From Tillus elongatus (lineage: Eukaryota; Arthropoda; Insecta; Coleoptera; Cleridae), in contig OZ023262.1 in assembly GCA_964006375.1 (NCBI GenBank), positions 193,482,907-193,546,906 on the forward strand: DNA of 64,000 nt, in the 5' to 3' direction. Shown here one piece after another: positions 1 to 14,470 of this stretch (its first letter is position 1; each line of letters begins with the position of its first letter). The position numbers and the translations under genes were made by a program. Below the pieces are notes generated by a model. That model made no database searches. It saw only the letters and a program-made list of their open reading frames with translations, and was not told where the DNA came from.

Positions 1-598
1 ATATCTTCTAGTCACTCCAAATACGTTTCGCCACTCAAATTGCCATAAAAAAAAATTGGTCCGATTAAACAGTCTCCAAAAATGCCAGTCCAGACATTCA
101 ATTTCTGTGGAGTTTGAGTGTGGACTTCGTGAAAATTTCTTGGATTATTATCTGCCCAATAACGACAATTATGACGATTGACTATAACTTCGCAAAACTC
201 CAGCACCCGATCAAAATCGTCTTCATTCAGTTGTCGTACAAGATGACTTTTATACGGGTGAAATTTATGATGCTTCAATATTCGCTGAATAGTTCTTTTT
301 TTATTGTTTGAAACAGTGGACAATTTTCTCGTGCTCAAAGTTGGGTCTGCAGCAATTTGTCCTAAAAATTCAATCTCAGTAGTCTCATTTCTAACCGGAA
401 ATTTACGTTCAGGATCCCGTTTTTTGTTGGATACTGAACCACTTTGTCGAAACTTTGCAACTAACTCCAAAATATATTTTCTGTTAAGATGTCTGTTGGA
501 TGTCGTTCATTAAACAAATTTGCGGTACGGTTGGCACAGTCATCGTTTTTGAAAAAAAGAGTAATTATTTCAACTCTTTCTTCTACAGAATACACCAT
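1..598 (-). pseudogene. DDE transposase relic (Tc1/mariner-superfamily, DUF4817-type)
   Basis: Minus-strand relic of a transposase with an N-terminal helix-turn-helix region and a DDE/RNase-H-fold core. The start MVYSVEERVEI lies at 596. After about 40 codons, around 480-500, the frame shifts and continues as RKYILELVAKFRQSG, through a basic HTH-like stretch, to NRHNCRYWADNNPRNF and the DDE-flanking block LNVWTGIFGDCLIGPIFFYG. An in-frame stop follows at 9-11, where the family normally continues. The rest lies beyond the window edge. The same block occurs on the plus strand near 8300 (NVNVWTAIVGNHVIGLFF), so at least two copies exist. Frameshift and stop indicate it is dead. Confidence 0.8.
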
Positions 599-600
599 TG

Positions 601-1291
<691 letters not shown>

Positions 1292-1309
1292 ATTTATATA
1301 TTATATATA

Positions 1310-2744
<1,435 letters not shown>

Positions 2745-2826
2745 GCAGCAAAATTAAGGGATAAATTGATTAAAATTTGAGCGATTTGTGTTTTGACGAA
2801 ATGCTCGGACACGTCAACTCTAGGTT

Positions 2827-3372
2827 AAAAACGCAGCAAGTCCATTAAAACTCATTCTTTAAATTTAAATGGATCTTGGATATCGGTTTTAGAAGTCCCA
2901 GTTAGCGATTATTTGAAGAAAGTTTGGTTTTCTATGGAGCTAGAAAATTAAAGTTTGGTAGATATTATGTAAGTACTACACGCCTCTTTATAAAATTGTG
3001 TTACAAACTTAAAGTAATAAAAGTTTTCCACAAAAAAATTAATCAATCACGAAGGGAATGTACCTTCCAAATTATAAATATGGTAGGTATTTTTCCTCAT
3101 TAATTGCTTGGATAGTTTTGCTTTAGTCTACCCAATCGAACTATTTTTTTGCAAACAAAACAACAAAAACGGTTTCTTTAAAACAAATTTGTTGTTATCC
3201 GCGAAGCTGATTATGTCATTTTTCTTTAATTTAATACCCACGCTGCGTTTACATAGGTTTTACTAGGGTTCAAGAATGAAGATTCTAGCTTAAGGGGAAA
3301 TTGAGTTATCGGATTTGAAATATTTCTACGAAAATTTCCCTACCATAACGTACTTGCTGCATCCAGAACATT
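2827..3372. mobile_element. Non-autonomous element with GCAGCAAGTGCGTTA-type ends, decayed copy
   Basis: The left end resembles the family terminus (acgcagcaagtccatt). The right end reads ctaccataacgtacttgctgcatcc, its inverted form. The interior shares blocks with 13560-13950, for example the TTGGATATCGGTTTTAGA-like and CTTGGATAGTTTTG-like stretches, so both belong to one dispersed family. Confidence 0.6.
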
Positions 3373-3489
3373 TTCAACACTTATTTATTGTTGCCGCGTA
3401 TCCATACTTTTTGAAAAAATTATTCTAGCTCTCTATGCGAGACTGACAAACAAGGCAACCTCAAATTCATTTTTGGAAAAATATTTTAA

Positions 3490-3830
<341 letters not shown>

Positions 3831-4840
3831 ACCACATGACTCATTTCTTCATCCTTATTGCTTCTGACTACTGTCCATTTTTTCTCACTGATGCATCGAT
3901 TAACACAGAATTGCCTCGTTTTCCCTGTTTCTTCCATAAGTTTCTGTACAAAAATTGATGAAACATGGCAGCCACGAACGCATGGCCGCACTATCTTTAT
4001 ATAGTCGCTGTAATTATGACCACACGTCTGTGTCGTGGCGACGTTGTCTGTCTGTGGTTACGGATTAATTTGACATTTTCTATGGCAATTAGCTACCATA
4101 TTGCGCTTGCTGCGTCGGGTCTCTTTTGAAATCGGGTGAAAATAAAAACCGCTTAACGCCAACTGCATAAATAAATAAATTTTCATTTGCCAGTCTCATG
4201 CATCTCTCATATATTCCCGGATAGTGTAGACAGTACTTAAAACAACCCAATGAAAATGCGGCAGCACGTGACATCAATAATCAGTAGCAATTTATTGTTC
4301 AATGAATAAGCCTGGAGCCGCTCAGACTACCGGCGACACAAGGACAGGATAACTGCTTCTCTATTATATTCATAACAAATGTAAGAATGAATTATTCATG
4401 GCAAATATATTGCTATCTATTCTTGTGGATGAGATTCTTTAGAGAGCAGTTGCGAAAAGAGTAGCCTTTGCATGTTAACGCTAACCACTAAATGGCTTTT
4501 CAGTTTATTCTGTACACAAGAACTATATCTTGAAATAAGAAGCTGGGTTTATTGTACAAAATGCTTTATCGTCCAAAACAACGTAGACACTACCGTTAAA
4601 TAGTATGATAATAAAAAGTATCTGGTTTTATTTATTATACGCCAACATATTTTAGAAATAACAAGGCTTATAGAGTCATTAGATAAGGTTATTCTCGTTT
4701 TCTCATTCTGCTTACAGTGTCAAAAAAACTTTCGTAAAAATAAATTATGTAATTTATGTGTGTATAAGCCCCTGCATTTATTTTACGAACTGACTAATAT
4801 AATAGGATATAAAAGTAAATTTATGAATTTCTTTCGTGTT
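3831..4840. other. Unassigned sequence
   Basis: No gene or recognisable transposon. No splice-bounded coding stretch with a known domain was seen on either strand. Base composition is ordinary for the window. Confidence 0.4.
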
Positions 4841-4962
4841 CACGAATCGTCATATTAGTGGGTATTCGTAGAAAAAAAATCACTAATTTCACATTTGAAT
4901 TTTCAAAAAATTTCCTGAAATGAGCGCAAACTAGTAGAATCCATATCCGGAGTTCTTTTTTT
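4841..4962 (+). repeat. Partial end of the (TA)n-carrying repeat family
   Basis: Contains the hairpin-like TTAGTG...CACTAA and the block AAATGAGCGCAAACTAGTAG...CATATCCGGAG, matching 15500-15600 and 30560-30635. Confidence 0.55.
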
Positions 4963-4984
4963 GTGGTCTTTTATTCAATTTTTG

Positions 4985-6660
4985 AATTTTATGTTTTTTT
5001 TTTCTCTCCGTGGGGCCCGTCTACCATTACCTCCCCGGAAGCACTGCAGCCTTTGGCGTATTGTACACGCCCTATACCATTTTTACTCTACCTATCCCAG
5101 AACGAGTCTACGTAGTAGCTGGTAGGGTCAAGTTTTAAATTGCTCTGCCTCCTGTCCAGGCTGGTCGTAGATCAGTTGCTATTTACGGTCCAGAGCTTTA
5201 CACTCACACAGGATGTGCTGGGCTGATTCCCTCTCGCCGAAGAGTTTGCATACCAAGTCCCCCTCGAACTGGTCCATTTTATGCAGGTGTTTCTTGACGT
5301 TCAGCGTGGGCTGACCTTCAGTCTATCATTGCAGACTAGTCTATATAATCCCAGCCTGGCCTCCCCCATGATGACTAAATGTAGGGATGGTAGGTCCAGC
5401 AACACCTCCATGGCGGGTGTTGGGGTTAAGGTCATGACCTCATTTTAAGCATGTGTTCCTTCACAATCTCCCAAATCCTGCAATGGCCCGTTCAGCGTGG
5501 GCTGACCTTCAGTCTATCATTGCAGACTAGTCTGTATAATCCCAGCCTGGCCTCCATTTCGGCCTGGAAGACCGTTGCGTGAACCCCGAGATAAATACTG
5601 TGATCTACTCTCGGTTTTTCAGAGAAGACACCGACCCCCGCCCCACGCTCCCCGCCAGATCCATCTGTGAACCAGACAAGCGCTGCCTGGAATAGGCCCG
5701 ACGACCCGCCATGCCTCAGGGTCAGTGATTAGCACTGCAAATCTGCCGTCCGTGTGGATTCACGGGCTCGCGCAGTACGACCTCATTTCAAGCATGTGTT
5801 CCTAGTCTGTATAATTCCAGCCTGGCCCCACCATGATGACTGAATGTAGGGATGGTAGGTCCAGCAACACCTCCATGGAGGGTGTTGGGGTTAAGGTCAT
5901 GGCCTCTGTGATGCTTAAGTAAGCCATCCTTTGGATCTTTCCCAGTTTTTGTTTGGTACTGGATTTCATCACCTCGGGCCGCCATGCCAGTGCTGCATAT
6001 GTTAACGATGGTCTGACCACCCTTGTGTACAGCCAATGGACCATACTAGGTTTCAGTCCACACGTGTTTCCATGTAGCCGCCTGGTTACAGCTAAGGTCT
6101 TGACTGTCTTGCACAGTATCTTTTCAACAACTTGGAGTCCAGTGCTACCTCAAGATATTTGACCTCGCTAGCCATTGTTTTGTTCATACCATATAGTCAA
6201 AGTTCTATGTCCCTCCCATTTTCTCCTCCTTGAAAATGGTATGATGGTAGCTTTCTCGGGGCTCACTCCAAGCCATTGGCTAACCGTCCAGCTTTCCACC
6301 ACTACCAGTGCTGTCTGCATACGCTTCGAGACGGAGTGTGTAACCTTTCCTCTGAGTATGGTAACGATGTCATCCGCATAACTCTATACTTCGCACCCCT
6401 GTCTCGAGAACCTCCGCAGCAGGTCGTCCACGACAAGGTACCAGAGCAGGGAAGGCAGATCGCTACCCAGCAGGCACCCCGCGGCGACGACACCCGCCTG
6501 CAGACTACCCCCCGTGAGTGAGGTGAACACAGCTCTATCTCCGAGCACGGAACCGACCCACCTGCAACAGGTTTCCTCACTAATCCACTACTCCCCGCTT
6601 CCTGACAGCTGCCAGTACTGATCCGAATGAGGTGTTGCTGAAGGCCCCTTCTATGTTACC
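4985..6660 (-). pseudogene. R1/LOA-like non-LTR retrotransposon relic (RT to C-terminal zinc knuckle), rearranged
   Basis: Minus-strand fragments of a reverse-transcriptase ORF. Around 6350-6470 the sequence reads LVVDDLLRRFSRQGCEV, then an in-frame stop, then SYADDIVTIL, which is the RT catalytic YADD. At 5800-6044 lies the RT thumb stretch VRPSLTYAALAWRPEVM and then EVLLDLPSLH. Near 5170-5260 the C-terminal zinc-knuckle-like block ESAQHILCECKALDR is visible. The putative 3' end is at about 4985, with a run of A on the element strand. Several segments are duplicated and out of order: the block at 5299-5380 recurs at 5491-5555, and 5371-5460 recurs at 5778-5907. RNase H is not intact. It is dead, 5'-truncated and internally scrambled. 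Confidence 0.75.
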
Positions 6661-7093
6661 TATATAATCAGATTATGGAATTCCAATATATTTTTAGCGA
6701 TTTTTTGTAGCAAGAATGAGATTGGGACTTTTAATACCCTTAATTTAATTTTAATAGCAAATCAGATTGTTGTTATCCTTAATTGCTTGTTTTATTCCCT
6801 ACAACAATTTTCTGTGCAGCGAGAAGAAGATTCCTACGTCTGTATTTAGTTCAGAATGTATAATTTTTAATTTATTTTATTAGCGAATTTTCATGTACCA
6901 AATATTTATTACATGTTTTTGCATATTTAAAAAAAATTAATAACAAAAAAATTGTTTAGAATTTTTGAGTGAAAAGGTATTCAGCTAAATTTTGATGGAT
7001 CTTTTTTAATAAAATTAGCGAGAAATATTGTCTTAATGAATGTTTGTCCAAAAAAAATTGTTTCAGGGAATTTTCGTGTTGTAAATTTGAAAT
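6661..7093. other. Unassigned AT-rich sequence
   Basis: No coding or repeat signature recognised. Confidence 0.35.
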
Positions 7094-7933
7094 ATGTAAG
7101 TAGGTATGGATGAATCCTTCTGGGACCACCACCCACCACGCAGGCACTGCGCGCGCGCGCAGCGCCGTCAGGGTGACGTCACAAGATGGCGGACCAATAG
7201 TGAGCAAACCTGAGGTGACTTAATTCAAGATGGCCGACCGGAAGTGAAAAACAAGGGAAATTTAAAATTTTAAACGATAGGTGACACCACCTGTCAAAAG
7301 AAGAGGATCCGCCATTTTGATTCTTAGGGAAATGACGTATGTAAAGATGGCGGTTTGCGCATGCGCACACGAACGTTGTAATTAGGTGGTGTAGAGGCAT
7401 AGTGTTTGGTGTCATACTACTCGTCTCGGTGAGTAGAATGTAGTGCCGCCGCCGGAGGCAGTGGGGACGGCATGGGCTGCGCCTCGGCGACCAGGACCGA
7501 GATCGGGGTCCAGATCTAGATATAGACCCCAATCTCGGTCCTGGCCGCGGTGGCACAGGCCCTCCGCCACCACCGGCACTACATTCTACTCACCGAGACG
7601 AGTTTCATGACACCAAACACTATACCTCTACACCACCTAATAACAAAGTTGGTTTGCGCATGCGCCAACCGCCATCTTTAAATACGTCGTGTCCCTAAAA
7701 ATCAAAATGGCGGATCGTCTTCCTCTGACAGGTGATGCGACCTGTCGCTTAAAAATTTAAATTTCCCGGGTTTTTCACTTCCGGTCGGCCATATTAGATG
7801 CCGTCTTGGATTACGTCACCTCAGGTTTGCTCCCTATTGGTCCGACATCTTGTGACGTAACTCTAACGGCGCTGCGCGCACGCGCAGTGTCGGGGTGGTG
7901 GTCCTAAAAGGAATCATCTATACCTACTTATGT
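7094..7933. mobile_element. Long palindromic foldback element, GC-rich, with promoter-like motifs
   Basis: Two imperfect inverted arms of about 330-360 bp (7094-7452 and 7566-7933) begin AAGTAGGTAT on the left and end ATACCTACTT on the right. A spacer of about 110 bp holds its own hairpin (AGGACCGAGATCGGGGTC near 7492-7510 against its complement near 7525-7545). The arms carry TGACGTCA (CRE) near 7172, AAGATGGCGG (YY1-like) near 7183 and 7344, CCAAT near 7193, and TGCGCATGCGCA (NRF1-like) near 7357, mirrored with some decay in the right arm. GC content is far above the surroundings. No long ORF. Foldback or TIR element is the best class; transposase family unknown. Confidence 0.7.
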
Positions 7934-7991
7934 AATCCTTCAGGCGAGACGCCCTAACATGCATATTTATAAAAAATACCCAAGACGTCAA

Positions 7992-8598
7992 AACCCACAT
8001 ACTTCAAGTTGACAAGCAGCCATAACTTTGGAGGTTAGCCATTTATCGTTTATTCGAATATTAAAAGAATATGAAACCCATAAATTGATACAAACGCAGT
8101 TGTTCGTGGAAGACGATTTTGATGGAAGAACGTCTTTTTGTGAACAAATGATGAAACTGTTAGATAACAATGTTATCCAACTATAAGGTGTTTTGTTTTC
8201 TAATGAGTGCAGTTTTACACTTCACGGCCGTGCTAATCGTTAAAATTGTCGCTACTGATCTAAAGAAAATCCAGACTGGATGAGAGGACATACGCAATAT
8301 CCTGAGAACGTTAATGTTTGGACAGCAATAGTTGGAAACCATGTTATTGGTCTCTTTTTCATTTATGGCAATTTGAATGGAGATAATTATTTAACATAAA
8401 ATAATGATCGAGCGAACCCACAAGTTCCAGCGAATGTCATATGCTTCCCGCAGAATAGAGCACCAGCACATTACCAAATTAATGTCCGGCAGTACTTCGA
8501 CTCAATATTTCCATATCGATGGATGGGTAGGCAAGGATCGTTAGAATGGTCAGCAGGATTACCTGGATTGACACTATTAGGCTTCTGCTTATATGTTA
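7992..8598 (+). pseudogene. DDE transposase relic (same family as 1-598)
   Basis: Plus-strand remnant, frameshifted and with stops. It reads ILKEYETHKLIQTQLFVEDDFD, then after a stop FSNECSFTLHGRANR, then NCRYWSKENPDWMRG and NVNVWTAIVGNHVIGLFF, then IYGNLNGDNYLT and a stop. These blocks match the relic at the left edge of the window. It ends where Copia sequence starts at about 8600, so the Copia element may have inserted here, although no duplication at the junction was found. Confidence 0.72.
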
Positions 8599-8599
8599 A

Positions 8600-10540
8600 A
8601 AGTAAGGTATACAAAACTAAACCACGCGATTTAATGCACCGAAGGAGAAATGCCGAATGTTATATATGAAAAGCAAACGTGGAATTTTTGTTGGATATTC
8701 AGAGAATGTAAACAGAGTATACTTCCCAGATAGAAATGTGGTCAGTATTGAAAGAGAGGTCATATTCACTCCAGAGATAGTCAATGAAATTGGTTTAGAA
8801 AATAAAAAAGAGCAGACAGTAAACTTAGATTTAGTTAGCAGAGATGAAAGCGAAGAAGATAAGTTGCAAGAAAGAACTTTTACCTGATAGAGGGAGTGGA
8901 AACGAAGAGCAGACCTCATCAGTGAATGCAGGTTCAGATGAACGACTGCAACCAAACTATACATTGAAACGTCCCAACACGTCTTGATAACTATGCCAGC
9001 TATTTTTGCGTTGATGTAAATGAACAAACATCTTATGAGGAAGCGATGGTTAGTGATCAGGCCAATGAATGGCAGATGGCAATAGATGCAAAAATGGAAG
9101 CACTAATTGAAAATAAAACCTGGGAAATAGTGGATAAACCAGTCAAGTGTGATATAGTGGACAGCAAGTGGGTGTTCAAAGTAAAACGTGATCAAGATTG
9201 TAAGATAAGCCAGTATAAATGTAGATTAGTAGCTAGAGGTTTTCAACAACCAAATATTCATGATAGCATTTATGCTCCAGGTATTAAGCTAAATTCTGTG
9301 AGAACTATGTTAGCTATATGTATCAATAAGTGTTGGCCAATTTATCAAATGGATGTATGCAATGCTTTCTTACATGGTGAAATGCAGGAAAATTTATACA
9401 TGCATTTACCTCAAAATTATAAAATGAAAGAGGATAAAGTACGCAAACTAAGTATGGCGATATATGGTCTTAAAAAGGCCCATCTCTATTGGTACAATAA
9501 CTTGGATGATTTTATGTTTACGCAAGGTTATATTAAAAGTAAAAGTGATAACTGCCTTTATATTAAAATAAATAATAATATTACAGTGTATATATTGATT
9601 TATGTTGATATTCTATTAACGGGCTCCTGTTAAAGGGTAATTTACAAAAAGAATTCAAAATAAAAGACATGGGGTTGCTGGGCTATTATTAAGGTATAAC
9701 TATACAGCTAAATATTGAGAATGGTGTAATTACTTTAAGTCACAAAAATTATTTAGAAAATGTACTCAAAAAATTTTATATGTTTAACTGTAACCTGTAA
9801 GCACTCACTGGGACCGTAATTTTGATTATGATAGTTTAAAGAGAGGTGAGTCAGAAAATCGTGAGATTGAAAGTAGATGTAGACAGATTACTGGTTGCAT
9901 TATGTATGCTATGTTAGGTACAAGACCTGATTTGTGCACTAGTATAACATTATTGTCAACATGTCAGAATTGTGTTAGTTATCAGTTGTATGTACTTCTA
10001 AAAAGGGTACTGTGTTACATAAAAGGCACAGTCAAGATGAAACTCATATATAGAAGGGATGGAGATAGTGTAATAACTGGTTATGCTGATGCATATTGCG
10101 GTGGGGACACCACTAACAGAAAGTCTACCAGCGGATTCTGTTTTCTTATGTATAACTGTATTGTGTCATGGACTTCAAAAAAAAAACAGAATACTGCCGC
10201 CCTTTCATCTGCTGAAGCAGAGCACATAGCATTAATTCTGTGTATAAGTGAAGCTTTATGGTTTAGGAATATAATGTTAGAATTAAACCTTGATGATTTC
10301 AACTCAAGAATAATGATACATGAAGATAATCAAGCTGCCATTCGGTCATGTAACTCACATGAAATGTAAAAAGGATGAAACACTTGCATATTAAATATCA
10401 TTTTATAAAAGAGAAGATTAAAGAATTTCTGGAAGAAGTACAATATATTTCTACAACTGAAGAAATTGCAGACATTCTTACAAAACCTTTGAATCGAGCA
10501 ATATTTGAAAGATTGTGGAGTAAGATGTTAAACAATTAGT
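8600..10540 (+). pseudogene. Ty1/Copia pol relic (integrase tail, RT, RNase H)
   Basis: 5'-truncated Copia-type polyprotein relic. At 8657-8887 the post-integrase block KRGIFVGYSENVNRVYF is seen. At 9046-9633 the Copia RT (RVT_2) is seen: WVFKVKRDQD, CRLVARGFQQ, YQMDVCNAFLHGE and the YVD-containing stretch near 9600, followed by a stop. At 9902-10369 comes the Copia RNase H: STSGFCFLMYN, ALSSAEAEHIAL, IHEDNQAAI. At 10371-10537, in another frame, lies the typical C-terminus (HIKYHFIKEKI, then EIADILTKPLNRAIFERLW). Stops and frameshifts at about 8887, 9633-9902 and 10369 show it is dead. The gag, protease and integrase core are absent. Confidence 0.92.
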
Positions 10541-10723
10541 ATTTCTCTTTATTTAGGGTAGAAGGAATGATTACTTTTAGAGAAAGGATGTTATGTGTGT
10601 AGTGTGTACTTTTAGTAGATCTGTAAGAACAGAAATTTATTTTTTAAAGTTTAATAATAGTACTTAATAAAATGTCCTTGTATGTGAAAAATTTCAAATG
10701 CACCTTCGATTAAGGGAGGGTGT

Positions 10724-11094
<371 letters not shown>

Positions 11095-11485
11095 TTATTA
11101 TTCTAATCCAATGTTTTTTTCTGGACGTTTAGATGTTAAGTATGGTATGTTAATAGAACAAAAAAATATATTTCTATTGATAAACTTTCAGATGCCAAAT
11201 ATGCATAATTTACCTTGAACGACCCATTTTTTTAATTCAGTGAAAAAGTTAACCATATTTCATAATATTATATTTAGGTCATCTAATAGTTCTGAAAAAT
11301 ATCACTAAATTTCGCAACTATAAAACTATTACTTGACTTTTAAAAAATATATAAGCGAAAAGGGTGAATAAAATATTTCCATCTAGTTAAAACCTTTTTT
11401 TATAAGTTGTTATTCATTCAACAACATATTAGTATAGATATCCACTAATAAGACACATTAATTTGTTTGATTTTGAGCGACTTAC
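11095..11485. other. ATG16 intron sequence, unassigned
   Basis: Between the Copia LTR and the donor site of the ATG16 exon. Nothing recognisable. Confidence 0.5.
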
Positions 11486-11628
11486 CCTTAATCTCTGGTC
11501 CGCAACTGTCCAGACCCGACTTGCGTAGTCGTTGGAAGCGCCCAAAATCAAAGAACCAGAAGAATCAAAATCAACCGCCATAACACCTGCATTACTTCCC
11601 ACGAGAACGCCTTTGCTTTCGTAACTTC
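11486..11628 (-). CDS. ATG16: ATG16 (ATG16L1-like) WD40 exon, downstream of the giant intron
   Basis: Internal coding exon of the autophagy protein ATG16, whose C-terminal WD40 propeller follows the ATG5-binding and coiled-coil region of the ATG12-ATG5-ATG16 complex that directs LC3/ATG8 lipidation. Read on the minus strand, the exon encodes 47 complete codons plus two leading bases and contains GSNAGVMAVDFDSSGSLIL followed by ASNDYASRVWTVADQRLR, which closely matches the same stretch of animal ATG16L1. It is bounded by an acceptor (ttgtAG at 11629-11630) and a donor (GTAAGT from 11485 down). Entry phase is 1, with the split glycine codon completed here; exit phase is 0. There is no stop codon. 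The preceding exon lies 35.9 kb away at 47525-47630. The next exon, which should begin with a histidine/threonine-rich GH repeat, was not found in 1-11485. The exon is too short to stand out as an ORF and was found by reading splice motifs. What is seen: the ORF and splice sites; family assignment is by remembered similarity. Confidence 0.9.
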
Positions 11629-11808
11629 CTACAATTTGAAAGATACGTGTGAAAATTGCTTATTTTAAAAGGTTCATCAAAGACCAAACGTAAACAATAA
11701 TGGAGCCTACTAAACTTTCTCATAAACTTTATATTTCTTCATGTTTCAAACCAGTTTTTCAGTCAATAAATCATGGTCTGGTTATTAATTGTTCTTGTAC
11801 AGTTTATA

Positions 11809-12863
11809 CAGGTGAGAACTTTTAAAGTGTTACAATAGGATATCTGAAAAACCGCTCGGAGTGTTTCACTAAAAATTTGGTGTAGTGATGAGTAGGCTGG
11901 GGAAGACATTTTGAAATATTTTTGACATTTACCCCTCCTCCTTATTTTGAAGTACCGGTGTCACTTTATAAATTTCAAATAGGGTGGTGTTTTTTTTTTA
12001 ATTCGATTCTCCGTGAAGAACTGCATATGTACATAGAAAATCATTGCATGTGCTCTAGTGGTTGCATACTTATGAATTTTTCAATAATTTTTTTTGAAGG
12101 CCACCTTACAGGAGAATGTACAATGATGTTTTAAAGCACAATTTACCTCAACTTCTGAACAACGTAGAAAATCAACAACAACAGGTGTGGTTTTAGCAAG
12201 ACGGAGCCCTGCCACACTTTGCGCACCAAGTCATACTCTAGATAACATGTGTGGTAATAGATGAATTTGTCGTGGTGGTCAGGTAAACTGGTCCACAAGG
12301 TCTCCTGATTTCACGCCATTACATTTTTTTCTTTTTGAGATCCATAGAAGAGAAACTTATGGCTATAACAGGACCCACGCCAAAAAAACATGAGAGACCT
12401 GATTAAACAAGCGTGTACGTTAGTAACTCCCAAAATGTTGAATAATGTGCGCTACTCTTGCGAAGGAAGAATTTTTAAATGTTTGGAAGTAAATTGGGGA
12501 CACCTTTTAGACACCTTTTAGAACACAACCGTCGTTAAACTTTAGGTATTTCATGCTAGTTCTTACTTTAATTGTATTTATTGGAAAATTCATAAGTACC
12601 TATGCAACCAGTAGAGCAAATGCAACGATTTTCTATGTACATAGGCAGTTTTTCACGGAGAATCGAAAAATACCATTGTATTTGACATTTATAACCTGAC
12701 ACCGGCTCTTCAAAATGAGGAGCAAGGTTAAATGTCAAAAATAGTTCAAAATGTGACCCCCCAGCCTACTTAGCACCTCACCATTTTTTTATTTTTTTTT
12801 GTAAAATACTCCAAACGTTTTTTTAGATATCCGATTGGAACACTTTAAAATTATCACCATGTG
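11809..12863 (+). mobile_element. Tc1/mariner-superfamily element with about 275-bp TIRs and a transposase C-terminal relic
   Basis: Flanked by TA (11807-11808 and 12864-12865). Left arm 11809-12085 and right arm 12590-12863 are imperfect inverted repeats; examples are the pairs TTTTAAAGTGTT/AACACTTTAAAA and GATTCTCCGTGAA/TTCACGGAGAATC. Between them (12090-12535, plus) lies the 3' half of a DDE transposase with many stops and frameshifts: FEGHLTGE, a glutamine-aspartate block now decayed, SPDF near 12302, and NNVRYSCEGRIFKCLEVN at the end. The N-terminal half of the transposase is deleted. Same architecture as the element at 48491-54920. Confidence 0.75.
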
Positions 12864-13019
12864 TAGTTCACAATCCATATTATATACGTTTATTAAAAAT
12901 AGTTATTAAGATAGCTTTGATAAAAAAAAGCTTCATGCTTCTGCTAGCCAGCTACAATTTGGTTGAAAGGTGCCTACTATAGTCAAACTGATCTGATATA
13001 TGAATATTGACACTGACAT

Positions 13020-13489
13020 TTTTAAAGAAGAACTCATATACGGGTGTCCCAGCGAGACCAGTCGTTAGAAGTTTATGGACTGCTGAATGGACTGAGAATT
13101 AGGTATTAATTGATTACATCCTCTTTAACTAAAATATTTTCAGCTTTCTAGCACTTTCGGTTATAGCGGAAGTCCCCATCAATTTGTTATTTTAAATGGA
13201 AGATCTGTATATTTTCGCATTTTTAGATGGAAATCGTTATTTAATATATTTTTTTTAATTCAGACTATACCATGTCCATCTATTACGGTGTTTGGGGAAA
13301 AAATTCTTTTCCAAATTCTGACAACTGATTGACGTTTACAAAATGGGCAGTAACTCCTATTTGGAATTAGATAAAAGTTTAAATCCGCTTAATATTTTAG
13401 TTTAAAGATCCCATTATGGGGACATTTTTTAAAATACAAATTGTTGCTAGAGACTAATTCCTGCATTTCTACTTTTCAGCGAGAGTAAA
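13020..13489. other. Unassigned intronic sequence
   Basis: AT-rich; no coding or TE signature that I could place. Confidence 0.35.
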
Positions 13490-13960
13490 AAAAAATTCGG
13501 CACGCAGCAAGTGCGTTGTAATAGGGAATTTTCATAAGATTGGTACACTATTGGTACGGCATATTACTAAAAGTAATGCTTTTAATTTAAGCGGATGTCG
13601 AAGATCGGGTTTAGAGGTCCTAATACACGCTGATTTGAAGAATTTCTCTCTCTATTATCATAAAAAAAGATTCAAATCTTGTGTTCTAGCTCCTTTTGAG
13701 AAAAAACTTTGAATGCCCAAAACAATTTTCTATGACGCTGGAAGATTAAAATTTGGTGAATCTAGGTACTTGCTGTAAGTCTTTTTAAAAGAAACTTGTA
13801 TTACAAATTTCATTAAAGTTACAAAAGCTCTCCAAAAGAATATTTAATTCATGTTTAGAAAAGTAATGTATCTGCCAAATTATGAACGTGGAGGTATTTT
13901 TCCTTGTTAATCGCCTGGATTATTTCGTTTTAGTCAACCTAATCGAATCAGTTTTTCCAA
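13490..13960. mobile_element. GCAGCAAGTGCG-end family, left part
   Basis: Begins cacgcagcaagtgcgttgtaatagggaattttcat, the same terminus as 16736 and the inverted form of 17015-17046, 31227-31256 and 43262-43300. The interior matches 2860-3150. The right terminus is not seen. Confidence 0.55.
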
Positions 13961-14261
13961 CATCAAAGAATTTTCTTAATAAAAATTTCCTAATATTAAC
14001 AATAAAAAATATCTGCTGAAGTGGTTACTTTAACTAACGTGTGTTATTTTCTATGAGCCTCATTTTATATAAGAATCAATTATGGTGAACTAAACCCTGA
14101 TTTCTTCTGCCATTCATTTTAATAATTTTTTAACACAGCAAGTCAAAACACACAAAATGTTCCTACTCCTGAATTCATAACATCATAAAATTCGAGAAGT
14201 CAAATCATTATTCAAATAATTTACCTACTTGAAAAATTAATGAACGAATATTAACACTAAT

Positions 14262-14470
14262 ATTCTTATTCTTTGATTTCCAATTTAAAAGCATATTATC
14301 ATTTACTACTTAACCTCAAAACAAATATGTCAAAATGTAAATAAAAAAACACGTTATTATTCTTTGGCTTCCAATTTTAGAAGCATAATATACATGTTGT
14401 TATATCTATTTCAATGACAATCATTTGCTACTTAACCTCAAAACAGACCTGTCAAATCCTAATAAATAAA
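14262..14470. repeat. Imperfect tandem duplication, about 100-bp unit
   Basis: TATTCTTTGATTTCCAATTT...TTAACCTCAAAACAAAT at 14270-14330 recurs as TATTCTTTGGCTTCCAATTT...TTAACCTCAAAACAGAC at 14358-14450. Confidence 0.6.

Noticed and set aside
6302..6580. Novel minus-strand ORF of 92 codons
   Set aside because: The adjacent frame reads RT motifs (VVDDLL, YADD), so this ORF is a shadow of a retrotransposon relic.
7179..7556. 125-codon minus ORF rich in arginine and proline
   Set aside because: It runs across one arm and the loop of a palindromic element; no domain, and composition follows the GC content.
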